Below, piece by piece: positions 1 through 5,114 of a stretch of 7,531 bases of DNA. Under the pieces are notes generated by a model, which saw only the letters and a program-made list of their open reading frames with translations, was not told the DNA's origin and made no database searches. The position numbers and the translations under genes were made by a program. Positions within the stretch are counted from its first letter, which is position 1, and each line of letters begins with the position of its first letter. This DNA comes from Thiobacillus sp. (GTDB lineage Bacteria > Pseudomonadota > Gammaproteobacteria > Burkholderiales > Thiobacillaceae), in the NCBI GenBank assembly GCA_003510325.1, contig DONB01000294.1, positions 717 through 8,247 of the forward strand. The letters are read 5' to 3'.

Positions 1-1
1 G

Positions 2-130
2 GTGCGCGCCTTTGCCGAGATGGACGCGCGCAAGGCACTGCACGCGTGGGCGGATGCCAACCCCGACACGGGCACGCATTGCGAACACTGCGGCACCACG
101 GGCTGCGCGGTCTGCGGGGTGGCAGCGTGA
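2..130 (+). CDS. C-terminal end of a small Cys-rich phage protein (5' partial)
   Basis: An open frame enters from the left edge and stops at TGA 128-130, giving at least 42 residues. The tail has a C-x2-C pair, then a second C-x2-C pair after a short Gly/Thr loop (residues about 27-39), a compact treble-clef or zinc-ribbon-like arrangement. The upstream part is helix-prone (Ala-, Lys- and Asp-rich). A GTG lies at position 2, but no upstream sequence is available to judge it as a start, so I treat the gene as truncated by the window. It overlaps the next gene by 4 nt (GTGA). I do not recognise the family. Zinc binding is inferred from cysteine spacing only. Confidence 0.6.
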   Translation: MRAFAEMDARKALHAWADANPDTGTHCEHCGTTGCAVCGVAA

Positions 131-270
131 ACCGCTGGTATTTCGGCACCACGGCCGGGCCTGACGTGTCCGACCTGTGCGAGTGCGGCGAATACACCGA
201 CAAGAGCGGGCATTGCCCGAGCTGTGATGCAGAGCCCGAGACTGAAGAGGAGGACGACGACCATGAATGA
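127..270 (+). CDS. 47-residue zinc-finger-like acidic protein
   Basis: The start is GTG 127, overlapping the upstream stop in a GTGA junction, with a G-rich weak Shine-Dalgarno just upstream. The frame stays open further upstream, but that part lies over the previous gene and reads as a shadow. The product has a C-x-C pair, then about ten residues later C-x2-C (around residues 18-33), a minimal zinc-knuckle arrangement. It ends in a very acidic tail of Glu and Asp. Part of that tail is the direct translation of the AGGAGG ribosome-binding site for the RecT-like gene, so the end of this protein is constrained by the next gene's initiation signal. The 8-nt overlap suggests coupling with the annealing protein. 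Function unknown. Confidence 0.62.
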   Translation: MNRWYFGTTAGPDVSDLCECGEYTDKSGHCPSCDAEPETEEEDDDHE

Positions 271-1024
271 CAAGCTCGCAACGATTCAGCAGACAACGGC
301 ATTGGCCGCGGACCCCTACGCCCCCGACACGTTCGACCGTGCCATGGTGGTCGCCGAGAACATCGCCAAGAGCCGGCTGTTCGGCATCACTTCGCGCGAA
401 GCCGCCTTCGTCATCTTGGCGACCGGGCACGAGCTTGGACTCTCCCCGATGCAGTCGCTCCGGGGCATCCACATCATCGAAGGCAAGCCTTCCCCATCTG
501 CCGATGCCATTCACGCCGTGGTGCTGAACTCCGGTCTCGCAGAGTACTTCCGCGAAGTCGAAACCACCGCGGACCACAGCACTTGGGAGACCAAGCGCAA
601 GGGCAGCAAGCCGGTGACCTGCACGTTCAACCTGTCCGATGCCAAGCGCGCCAATCTGGTCAAGCCGAACGGCAACTGGGAGAAGTACCCGCAGCGCATG
701 TTGAAGGCACGCGCGAAGGCCTTCCTGGCTCGCGATGTGTACCCCGATTTGCTCTTGGGATTGTATATCCCCGATGAGCTGACCGAGGGCCGCGTCGAAT
801 CCGTGGAAGCGCCCGCGCCTGTCCAGACCATCGAATACGACGCGCAGGAGCCCGAGCCCGATCCGGTGGAGCAGGTCGAAGCCGCCATCAAAACAGCCAC
901 CCTCGATGACCTCCCCGCATTGGCGAACAAGGTCCGCGAGCTGTGCCCAAAGGGCCACCCCGCGCGTGAACGTCTCGCAATCGCGCTCACCGTGCGCAAG
1001 TCGGAGGTGAGTCGTGCTGCTTAG
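263..1024 (+). CDS. RecT-family single-strand annealing protein (phage recombinase)
   Basis: The 253-residue product matches my memory of the phage RecT family (PF03837): a helical N-terminus; ATGHELGLSPMQSL at 53-66, followed by a short strand and Gly-Lys-Pro-Ser; an Asp-Ala-Lys stretch near 126; and YPQRMLKARAKAFLARD at 142-158 leading into Tyr-Pro-Asp. Residues about 178-210 form a Pro/Glu-rich linker, and the last 40 form a small helical tail common in these proteins. RecT-type proteins bind ssDNA as oligomers and anneal complementary strands during phage recombination and repair. ATG 263 is chosen because AGGAGG (248-253) precedes it; the in-frame GTG 224 lies inside the upstream gene and lacks such a site. 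The neighbouring nuclease and SSB-like genes support the role. Assignment is by motif and context, not by search. Confidence 0.85.
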   Translation: MNDKLATIQQTTALAADPYAPDTFDRAMVVAENIAKSRLFGITSREAAFVILATGHELGLSPMQSLRGIHIIEGKPSPSADAIHAVVLNSGLAEYFREVETTADHSTWETKRKGSKPVTCTFNLSDAKRANLVKPNGNWEKYPQRMLKARAKAFLARDVYPDLLLGLYIPDELTEGRVESVEAPAPVQTIEYDAQEPEPDPVEQVEAAIKTATLDDLPALANKVRELCPKGHPARERLAIALTVRKSEVSRAA

Positions 1025-2147
1025 TGGGAGCAAATACGGTCTGGCCCGTTGCTGCCTGTACTGGGCGCGGGCTGATGTCCCCGACCTGCCCCGGGTCGAG
1101 AACCCGGATGCGAAGGCCGGCACCAACAGGCATCACGCGCTGGAAGCGCTTGTGAACGACACGGATGGCACCGCGTCAGCGCTCTGGCTCGCGTCCCTTT
1201 GGGGCTGCACCGTCGAGGAATGGCCCGCCATCGAGGCCAACATCCGCGAGTGGCTCCCCACCGGAGCCCCGGAAGTGGCGCTCTACTACCACCCCGCCAC
1301 GGACACCGCGCGATCGAGCGACGCCCGTGACCGCGCGTACCAGTGCGAAGCGGGCGAAGTGCCGATGACGGTGGACCTGCTCCGCCATCGGGACGGCGCG
1401 CCCATCGAAGTGTGGGACTACAAGACAGGGCGCCAAGACAATCTCGAGCTCGCCGCCTCGAACGCGCAGCTTGCGATCTGCTGCCTCGCAGCCGCCAGAA
1501 TGACCGGCGCAACGGCTGCCCGCGGAGTGCTTGCGGTCGTAGCCGATGACGGGACGGCGCGGCTGGATGAAGTGGAGCTTGACTCCCTCGACCTCGACGC
1601 CATCGCCTACGAAGTCCGCGGGCTGGTCGAGCGCACCCCCACCAGCGAGCCCGCGCCTGGTCCGTGGTGCTCTGACAAGTGGTGCCCCGCCCGCGCGGTG
1701 TGCCCCGCTACCCGCGCCGCGATGGTCGCCACCCCAATGGAGCCCATGAGCATCGTGGTGGACAGCGCCGACGCTTGCGCCCGCATCCACACGCAGATCG
1801 GGCTGGCAGAGGAGTTCCTTGAGACGGTCAAGCGCGCTCGGAATGAGTGGTTGCAGAGCAACCCTGCAGGCTGCGAGCTGGCCGATGGCAGCGTGCTGCA
1901 GTGGACCATCGAGGAACGCGACAGCATCGAGCTTACCGACGCCGCAGCCGCGCTCATCCCGCCCGAAGCCATCGAGCGCAAGACCAGCAAGACGGCCATC
2001 GAGCGCGCCATCAAAGCAACCGCGGCGAAGGGCGAAGCCGCCGCCAAGATGCGCGAAGTGCTGGCCGCCCTGGATGCGGCAGGCGCCATCAAGACCACCC
2101 AATTCGGGCGCCCGCGCGCCCGCAAAGCAGGCAGGAGGGCAGCATGA
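1014..2147 (+). CDS. PD-(D/E)XK exonuclease, DUF2800/Cas4-like, probable Fe-S enzyme
   Basis: This 377-residue protein has the order expected of RecB/Cas4-type nucleases. It begins with a helix bearing Cys13-Cys14; a Gly-Thr...His-His...Glu element follows at 36-44. The metal-binding core is Asp121 and Asp135-Tyr-Lys137 within IEVWDYKTG, with a supporting Gln152. A cysteine cluster at 219, 224 and 230 (C-x4-C-x5-C) lies after the core. One N-terminal Cys plus three C-terminal Cys is the layout of the [4Fe-4S] staple in AddB and Cas4. Residues about 240-377 form a helical, Lys/Arg-rich extension resembling the C-terminal part of DUF2800 proteins. The probable role is resection of dsDNA ends to feed the annealing protein. 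The start is GTG 1014, 6 nt after GGAGG (1003-1007), overlapping the previous gene by 11 nt. Confidence 0.82.
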   Translation: MLLSGSKYGLARCCLYWARADVPDLPRVENPDAKAGTNRHHALEALVNDTDGTASALWLASLWGCTVEEWPAIEANIREWLPTGAPEVALYYHPATDTARSSDARDRAYQCEAGEVPMTVDLLRHRDGAPIEVWDYKTGRQDNLELAASNAQLAICCLAAARMTGATAARGVLAVVADDGTARLDEVELDSLDLDAIAYEVRGLVERTPTSEPAPGPWCSDKWCPARAVCPATRAAMVATPMEPMSIVVDSADACARIHTQIGLAEEFLETVKRARNEWLQSNPAGCELADGSVLQWTIEERDSIELTDAAAALIPPEAIERKTSKTAIERAIKATAAKGEAAAKMREVLAALDAAGAIKTTQFGRPRARKAGRRAA

Positions 2148-2605
2148 TTCCCCTGGGTCGATATGTCGGACGATGCGTGGATTACGTGGTCGGCTTCAAG
2201 CCGAAGAGCAACGTGCAGCAGATCGAGATGCGCATGGAGGTGGCGGAAGGCCCCGAGAAGGGCAAGCAGGACAGTTACTACGGAGGCTTCGTGGGCGACG
2301 GCGCCGCGTACACCAAGCAGGCGATGCAGGCATGTGGCTGGGATGAATCGGACCCTACCAACCTGGAGAACCTGAAGCTCAATCTGGTGCAAGTCGTCTC
2401 CGGTGAGCGCGTATGGGAGGGAAAGACCTTCCCGCAGATCAAGGTCTACGCGATCAAGCCCGGCATCCAGACCCTGCCTGAGAATCGCATGGACCCGAAG
2501 GATGCTGCCGATTTCATCCTGAGCATGTTCGGTGCCCCTGCGAATGCGAAGCCTGCTGAAAAGCGAATGCGCCAGCCGGGGGAGGACGACGACTTGGCCT
2601 TCTGA
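2144..2605 (+). CDS. Probable phage ssDNA-binding protein with acidic SSB-like tip
   Basis: The 153-residue product opens with a beta-rich region (Gly-Arg-Tyr-x-Gly-Arg start), followed by a Tyr-Tyr-Gly-Gly-Phe segment, a Cys-Gly-Trp near 63-66, and a strand-rich segment ending in Lys-Val-Tyr-Ala-Ile. This resembles the small OB-fold-like proteins often found beside phage RecT genes. The C-terminus is EDDDLAF: an acidic run followed by a hydrophobic pair, close to the DDDIPF tip by which bacterial SSB recruits partners. The role is inferred: coating ssDNA made by the upstream nuclease and handing it to the annealing protein. The start is ATG 2144 in an ATGA overlap with the exonuclease stop, preceded by AGGAGG (2133-2138). 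It is the last gene before the gap. An uncharacterised recombination accessory protein is the alternative. Confidence 0.7.
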   Translation: MIPLGRYVGRCVDYVVGFKPKSNVQQIEMRMEVAEGPEKGKQDSYYGGFVGDGAAYTKQAMQACGWDESDPTNLENLKLNLVQVVSGERVWEGKTFPQIKVYAIKPGIQTLPENRMDPKDAADFILSMFGAPANAKPAEKRMRQPGEDDDLAF

Positions 2606-2611
2606 TTCCCC

Positions 2612-2627
2612 GCCCGCTTCGGCGGGC
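2612..2627 (+). terminator. Stable GC hairpin with UUCG loop after the SSB-like gene
   Basis: A perfect 6-bp stem (GCCCGC/GCGGGC) closes a TTCG tetraloop in the especially stable cUUCGg context, 6 nt after the SSB-like stop codon. It has the position of an intrinsic terminator or mRNA 3' stabiliser, but no T-run follows (the next bases are ACAAGGGG), so efficient Rho-independent termination is doubtful. CCCC at 2608-2611 could also pair with GGGG at 2632-2635, lengthening the stem across an ACAA bulge. It may act as a processing or stability element for the recombination mRNA, or as a leader hairpin for the tRNA-like RNA beside it. Confidence 0.5.
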
Positions 2628-2631
2628 ACAA

Positions 2632-2702
2632 GGGGCCAAGAGGCAAAGCGCGTTGAGCTGTCCTCCCAACGCGGCCGGGTTCGACTCCCGGGGGCTCCAC
2701 CA
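2632..2702 (+). tRNA. tRNA-like element with encoded CCA, Ala-type acceptor, atypical D and anticodon region
   Basis: The 3' half is a textbook tRNA end: T stem CCGGG (2675-2679), loop TTCGACT, CCCGG (2687-2691), acceptor strand GGGCTCC (2692-2698), A discriminator, then CCA at 2700-2702. GGGGCCA (2632-2638) pairs with the acceptor strand in six of seven positions, with G:U at the 3:70 equivalent, the known alanine identity mark. A 9-bp stem with one A:C mismatch (2649-2657 with 2665-2673) carries the loop CTGTCCT. Read as an anticodon loop this gives GTC (Asp), but C instead of a purine follows it. Only 10 nt join acceptor and long stem, so there is no proper D arm, and the total is 71 nt rather than about 76. 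It may be an aminoacylatable mimic, a degenerate tRNA, or the 3' part of a tRNA carried at an attachment site. Confidence 0.5.
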
Positions 2703-2816
2703 AGCGGCGGCGGCTTTGACACAAACCAGAAAAGGACGGTTCGACCATAGGATTCCACATAAAGCGCCCTGTGCAGGGGTGCGACGTTTAGAAGGATAAC
2801 CCGGCCGCCGCCGCTT
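2702..2816 (+). repeat. 13-bp inverted repeat bracketing the leader of the downstream gene block
   Basis: Positions 2702-2714 (AAGCGGCGGCGGC) and 2804-2816 are exact reverse complements, 89 nt apart. The left arm starts on the last base of the tRNA-like CCA; the right arm ends 8 nt before the ribosome-binding site AGGAGG (2825-2830) of the 450-residue gene. In RNA this would be a strong GC stem closing a relatively A-rich leader. No target-site duplication is seen outside the arms, so a transposon end is unlikely. The arms are built of GCG/CGG triplets, so chance low-complexity pairing is possible. The enclosed segment has no credible ORF. It holds an isolated TTGACA and a small CCCTG/CAGGG hairpin (about 2768-2779). 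Confidence 0.45.
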
Positions 2817-2838
2817 CAATCTTCAGGAGGACACGACA

Positions 2839-4191
2839 ATGACACTCACCGACAAGCCAGCCACCATCACTATCGAATTTGTGACGCCGGGGCACCTGTA
2901 CTGGTACGACATCAAGGAGGAGGCGACCATCTGCGCCGCCACTCCAGAGACATTGGAGCGTGTCGGCTACGTCCCCGCATCGGCTCTCGAGCAGGCCCGC
3001 GCCGCAGCGACGGCGGCGGATGCGAGGGCGGAGCCAGCAACCGCGTTCGGCGATGCGTCGCAGGGCATCCTCGAACGCATCAACGCGCGCATCACCGAAG
3101 CCGGCATTGCGCAGCGACCGACGTACCTGGAGCGGGTCAATCTGCTGATTGCAGACCGCGACACCCTCCGCGCCCAGCTTGCCACCACGTCCCGCCGCGA
3201 GCCGACGCGAGAGGAGATGGAGATTGCGCTCGGGGTCAGCGACGAGGCTTTTCTGGGAGGCACTATCCGCCGCTGCATCGACTGTCGAGAGCCTGTGTTC
3301 GGCGGGCCGACTCGCTGCACTCTGTGTGTCGCCAGAGGCTCTGTGGTTGACGCCAACAAGCGCGCCACCGCCGCAGAGCGCGACCTCACCTGCGCTCGCG
3401 AGAATCAGAGCCGCGCAGCCGAGCAGGTGGCAGCGGCCGAGAAGCGCGCCGCCAAGGCCGAAGCCGCACTTGAGGCCGAGCGCGAGCATGTGCGGCAGGT
3501 CGAGGGGCATCAGAACGTTGTCGTGCGCACAGCAATACAGGACGTGCAAAAGGAACTGCGCACCGCCACCGCCAAGCTCGCGGCGTGGGGCCGTATCACC
3601 TCCGCAGCGCTGGCGTGGTATCGGGCCGACGATAGCCCGTCCGGTGACAGCGGCCCGAGCGTGGACACGGCTACGAAGTGGCTCGAAGAAGCCTGCGACG
3701 CACTGCCCAAAGAGCTTGCCCCGGTGCCGAGCGACTACCTGTCGCCCGACGATGACGACTCCCTCCCCACCGCGCACCGGCCGGGGGAGGCCAAGGACGG
3801 CATCACGGCAGAGTGCGAAGGTTGCCCGTCGAAGTCGATGCACGATGACCCGCAGTCCGTGGGCTGGCGCTTCGATGAGAAGTCCAGTGCGTGGACTTGC
3901 CCCGTGTGCGCGTCGAAGCTGGACGCCGAATCCCGCCGCCTCCCCGTCGCGCCTGCTGACCTCGACTTGACCACCAAGACTATCACGGCCCCCACCGTCG
4001 CCGCGGGGGCAGCGCACGCGACGAACGTGGTCGTCCCCGTCGCGCCTGCTGAGACGTGTGGGGAGTGCGTCGGGCTCAGCGGTCGATGGGTGTGCATGAC
4101 AGCGGAATCGACGCACTGCGGCTATCACCACGCCAAGTCCGACCCCGCCTGCCCCGCCTTCGCCCGCCGCGGTGAGGTGTCCAATGGTTGA
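2839..4191 (+). CDS. 450-residue coiled-coil protein with three cysteine clusters
   Basis: No family recognised. The N-terminus (1-45) is beta-rich, followed by Ala/Arg/Glu-rich helix. A zinc ribbon C-x2-C-x10-C-x2-C sits at 146, 149, 160 and 163. Residues about 171-245 form a clear Ala/Glu/Lys coiled coil. A second ribbon has C326-x2-C329 and C354-x2-C357 with GW and AWTCP around it, a pattern common in small phage zinc ribbons. A third Cys-rich tail has Cys 407, 410, 419, 427 and 438. A Pro/Ala/Thr/Val linker (about 369-404) joins the last two. It looks like several small phage modules fused together. ATG 2839 follows AGGAGG (2825-2830). It is the first gene of the downstream block and overlaps the next gene by 8 nt. 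DNA or protein binding is inferred only from the cysteine clusters. Confidence 0.75.
   Translation: MTLTDKPATITIEFVTPGHLYWYDIKEEATICAATPETLERVGYVPASALEQARAAATAADARAEPATAFGDASQGILERINARITEAGIAQRPTYLERVNLLIADRDTLRAQLATTSRREPTREEMEIALGVSDEAFLGGTIRRCIDCREPVFGGPTRCTLCVARGSVVDANKRATAAERDLTCARENQSRAAEQVAAAEKRAAKAEAALEAEREHVRQVEGHQNVVVRTAIQDVQKELRTATAKLAAWGRITSAALAWYRADDSPSGDSGPSVDTATKWLEEACDALPKELAPVPSDYLSPDDDDSLPTAHRPGEAKDGITAECEGCPSKSMHDDPQSVGWRFDEKSSAWTCPVCASKLDAESRRLPVAPADLDLTTKTITAPTVAAGAAHATNVVVPVAPAETCGECVGLSGRWVCMTAESTHCGYHHAKSDPACPAFARRGEVSNG
3941..4052 (+). repeat. 19-nt direct repeat within the 450-residue gene
   Basis: The 19-nt sequence TCCCCGTCGCGCCTGCTGA occurs at 3941-3959 and again at 4034-4052 in the same reading frame, encoding Pro-Val-Ala-Pro-Ala twice. 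The copies flank the linker between the second and third cysteine clusters. An exact match at DNA level rather than only protein level suggests recent duplication or a recombination junction where the C-terminal module was attached. Confidence 0.7.
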
Positions 4192-4415
4192 GCCGATGAC
4201 ACGCGAGGAACTGTTCTGGGAGGAAGTGTTCGCTGGCATCTTCAAGCCTGAGAGCATGTCCCAAGACAAATGGGAGACGATCAAGCTGTACGCGCGCATC
4301 GTTACCAGGATCAAAGAACTGCCGCCAGCGGCCGGCGCTGTGCTGCTGGCAAACATGATCTCGGTCGTTCGACGGCATGAGCGGGAATGTCTCGGCACGG
4401 CCCGCCGCGGTGAGG
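4162..4415 (+). repeat. 16-nt direct repeat at two successive gene ends
   Basis: GCCCGCCGCGGTGAGG occurs at 4162-4177, near the end of the 450-residue gene, and at 4400-4415, near the end of the 82-residue gene. Each copy encodes Ala-Arg-Arg-Gly-Glu and carries the GAGG ribosome-binding site, or part of its context, for the following gene. It is one of several junction-sharing pairs in this block. Confidence 0.7.
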
Positions 4416-4432
4416 GGGAGGTGGGGACGTGA
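4184..4432 (+). CDS. 82-residue hypothetical phage protein
   Basis: ATG 4184 is chosen because GAGG (4174-4177) lies 6 nt upstream; the in-frame GTG 4172 has no such site. The product is soluble and helical: an acidic, aromatic N-terminal stretch with Phe-Trp-Glu-Glu, a central amphipathic helix (Lys-Trp-Glu-Thr-Ile-Lys-Leu-Tyr), a hydrophobic helix rich in Ala and Leu, and an Arg/His-rich end. It has only one cysteine, unlike its neighbours. The tail Ala-Arg-Arg-Gly-Glu also ends the preceding gene and is encoded there by the same DNA. It overlaps the upstream gene by 8 nt and the downstream one by 4 nt. Function unknown. Confidence 0.7.
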   Translation: MVEPMTREELFWEEVFAGIFKPESMSQDKWETIKLYARIVTRIKELPPAAGAVLLANMISVVRRHERECLGTARRGEGEVGT

Positions 4433-4602
4433 GCGCCACCCAGTGTTACGCAATCGTCCGCATGGATGACGGCTTGGTCGTAGAAGTGTGTTTTGGAATG
4501 GCTCTGGCGAAGTCGGCGTGCCAGCGCTGGAACGGCTACGGTCTGCACGAACACACGATCTACGTCGCAACGCTCACGACCGCCTCGGAGGTCTCCCCGT
4601 GA
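4429..4602 (+). CDS. 57-residue hypothetical protein with a GTG start
   Basis: This short gene is easily missed. It opens with GTG 4429, overlapping the upstream stop as GTGA, 7 nt after GGGAGG (4416-4421), and closes at TGA 4600-4602, overlapping the next GTG start in the same way. The product starts MSATQCYAIVRMDDG and has a beta-strand pair, a short Ala/Cys helix, then RWNGYGLHEHTIYVATL. The mix of conserved-looking aromatic and charged residues, tight junctions on both sides and lack of any other coding frame across 4433-4598 support a real gene. It is typical of small alpha/beta phage accessory proteins. I do not recognise the family and cannot give a function. Confidence 0.65.
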   Translation: MSATQCYAIVRMDDGLVVEVCFGMALAKSACQRWNGYGLHEHTIYVATLTTASEVSP

Positions 4603-5114
4603 CGCCCCTGGACATGCTCTCAGAGGCAACGCCAGCGCAGATTGCGAACACGCGCAAGATCGTTGCGCGGTGGACGTCGACTGGCGAGGGCGAGAGGTTG
4701 CACGTTGTCTGTGCCTACCTTGGTCTATTCGCTCTCGGCCTCCGTCGCGCCCGGGACGCGTGGCACAGGAAGGCGACAACGCTGGACCGAGCATGGCACG
4801 ACGAGATGCGGTGCAACAAGAACGCCTATGCCGAGGTGCAGCGGCTCACCACCCGCCTCGCCGCCTACGCCGAGACCGTCTGCGACTTCGCCGAAGTAGT
4901 CGAGGCCGCCGACCGCTCGCACGACAAGGGCGGGATGCAGGTGCCGTATCACGGCGACTTCGCGAGCGCCGTGCCGAGCGTGCGGCGTGACCTGCGTGCG
5001 TGGGTTGCGAGATTGCAAGCGTTGGAGGCCAGCCATGACGAGCCTGTTGGGAGGTCTGATGCGGAGTACGCCGAGTTGCTTGACGCCCTGGAGGCCAGCC
5101 ATGTTGACGAGTGA
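4599..5114 (+). CDS. 171-residue helical hypothetical protein
   Basis: The preferred start is GTG 4599 (GTGA overlap with the previous stop), 7 nt after GGAGG (4587-4591); ATG 4614 is a weaker alternative. The frame continues upstream to 4488, but that part overlaps the 57-residue gene and lacks a start signal. The product is almost wholly helical, with Arg/Ala/Glu-rich segments and a hydrophobic helix at about 34-48 that is too short and polar-flanked to call a membrane span. The C-terminus carries Ala-Leu-Glu-Ala-Ser-His twice (about 141-146 and 163-168), encoded by a direct DNA repeat that also makes the next gene's start region. Function unknown. Confidence 0.68.
   Translation: MTPLDMLSEATPAQIANTRKIVARWTSTGEGERLHVVCAYLGLFALGLRRARDAWHRKATTLDRAWHDEMRCNKNAYAEVQRLTTRLAAYAETVCDFAEVVEAADRSHDKGGMQVPYHGDFASAVPSVRRDLRAWVARLQALEASHDEPVGRSDAEYAELLDALEASHVDE
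5023..5103 (+). repeat. Duplicated ribosome-binding site and ATG (15-nt direct repeat)
   Basis: TGGAGGCCAGCCATG occurs at 5023-5037 and 5089-5103, 66 nt apart and therefore in the same frame. Each copy holds GGAGG with a 6-nt spacer and ATG, so the downstream gene has two equivalent initiation sites (ATG 5035 and ATG 5101). In the upstream gene's frame the repeat encodes Leu-Glu-Ala-Ser-His. Confidence 0.75.

Noticed and set aside
46..126. Longer N-terminus for the 47-residue protein
   Set aside because: It would overlap most of the preceding frame and reads as Arg/His/Gly-rich shadow sequence; GTG 127 fits the GTGA junction style of the window.
2660..2662. Straightforward call of tRNA-Asp(GTC)
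   Set aside because: The acceptor carries the alanine G:U mark, the base after the anticodon is C rather than a purine, the stem has an A:C mismatch and the D arm is missing.
2716..2753. Perfect TTGACA -35 box as a promoter for the downstream block
   Set aside because: No acceptable -10 lies 15-19 nt away (the region reads CGGTTCGACC); the best match, TAGGAT at 2748-2753, is 26 nt away. A phage-specific or activated promoter remains possible.
1607..2758. Minus-strand open frame of 383 codons across the nuclease, SSB-like gene and tRNA-like element
   Set aside because: It is antisense to well-supported genes. Its N-terminal part is the reverse translation of the tRNA-like T arm, which commonly yields spurious predicted peptides of the SPRESNP/GVEP type.
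2731..2760. GGTTCGACC as a second tRNA T arm
   Set aside because: The flanks (GGAC and ATAGG) do not form a 5-bp stem, and no acceptor or CCA is appropriately placed.
2702..2816. Inverted repeats as ends of a small transposon
   Set aside because: No target-site duplication, no coding content, and the arms are GCG/CGG-rich low-complexity sequence.
2788..4794. Long minus-strand open frame (668 codons)
   Set aside because: It lies opposite the 450-residue gene and its neighbours, starts without a ribosome-binding site and reads as low-complexity Arg/Gly/Ser. Long antisense frames are expected in GC-rich coding DNA.
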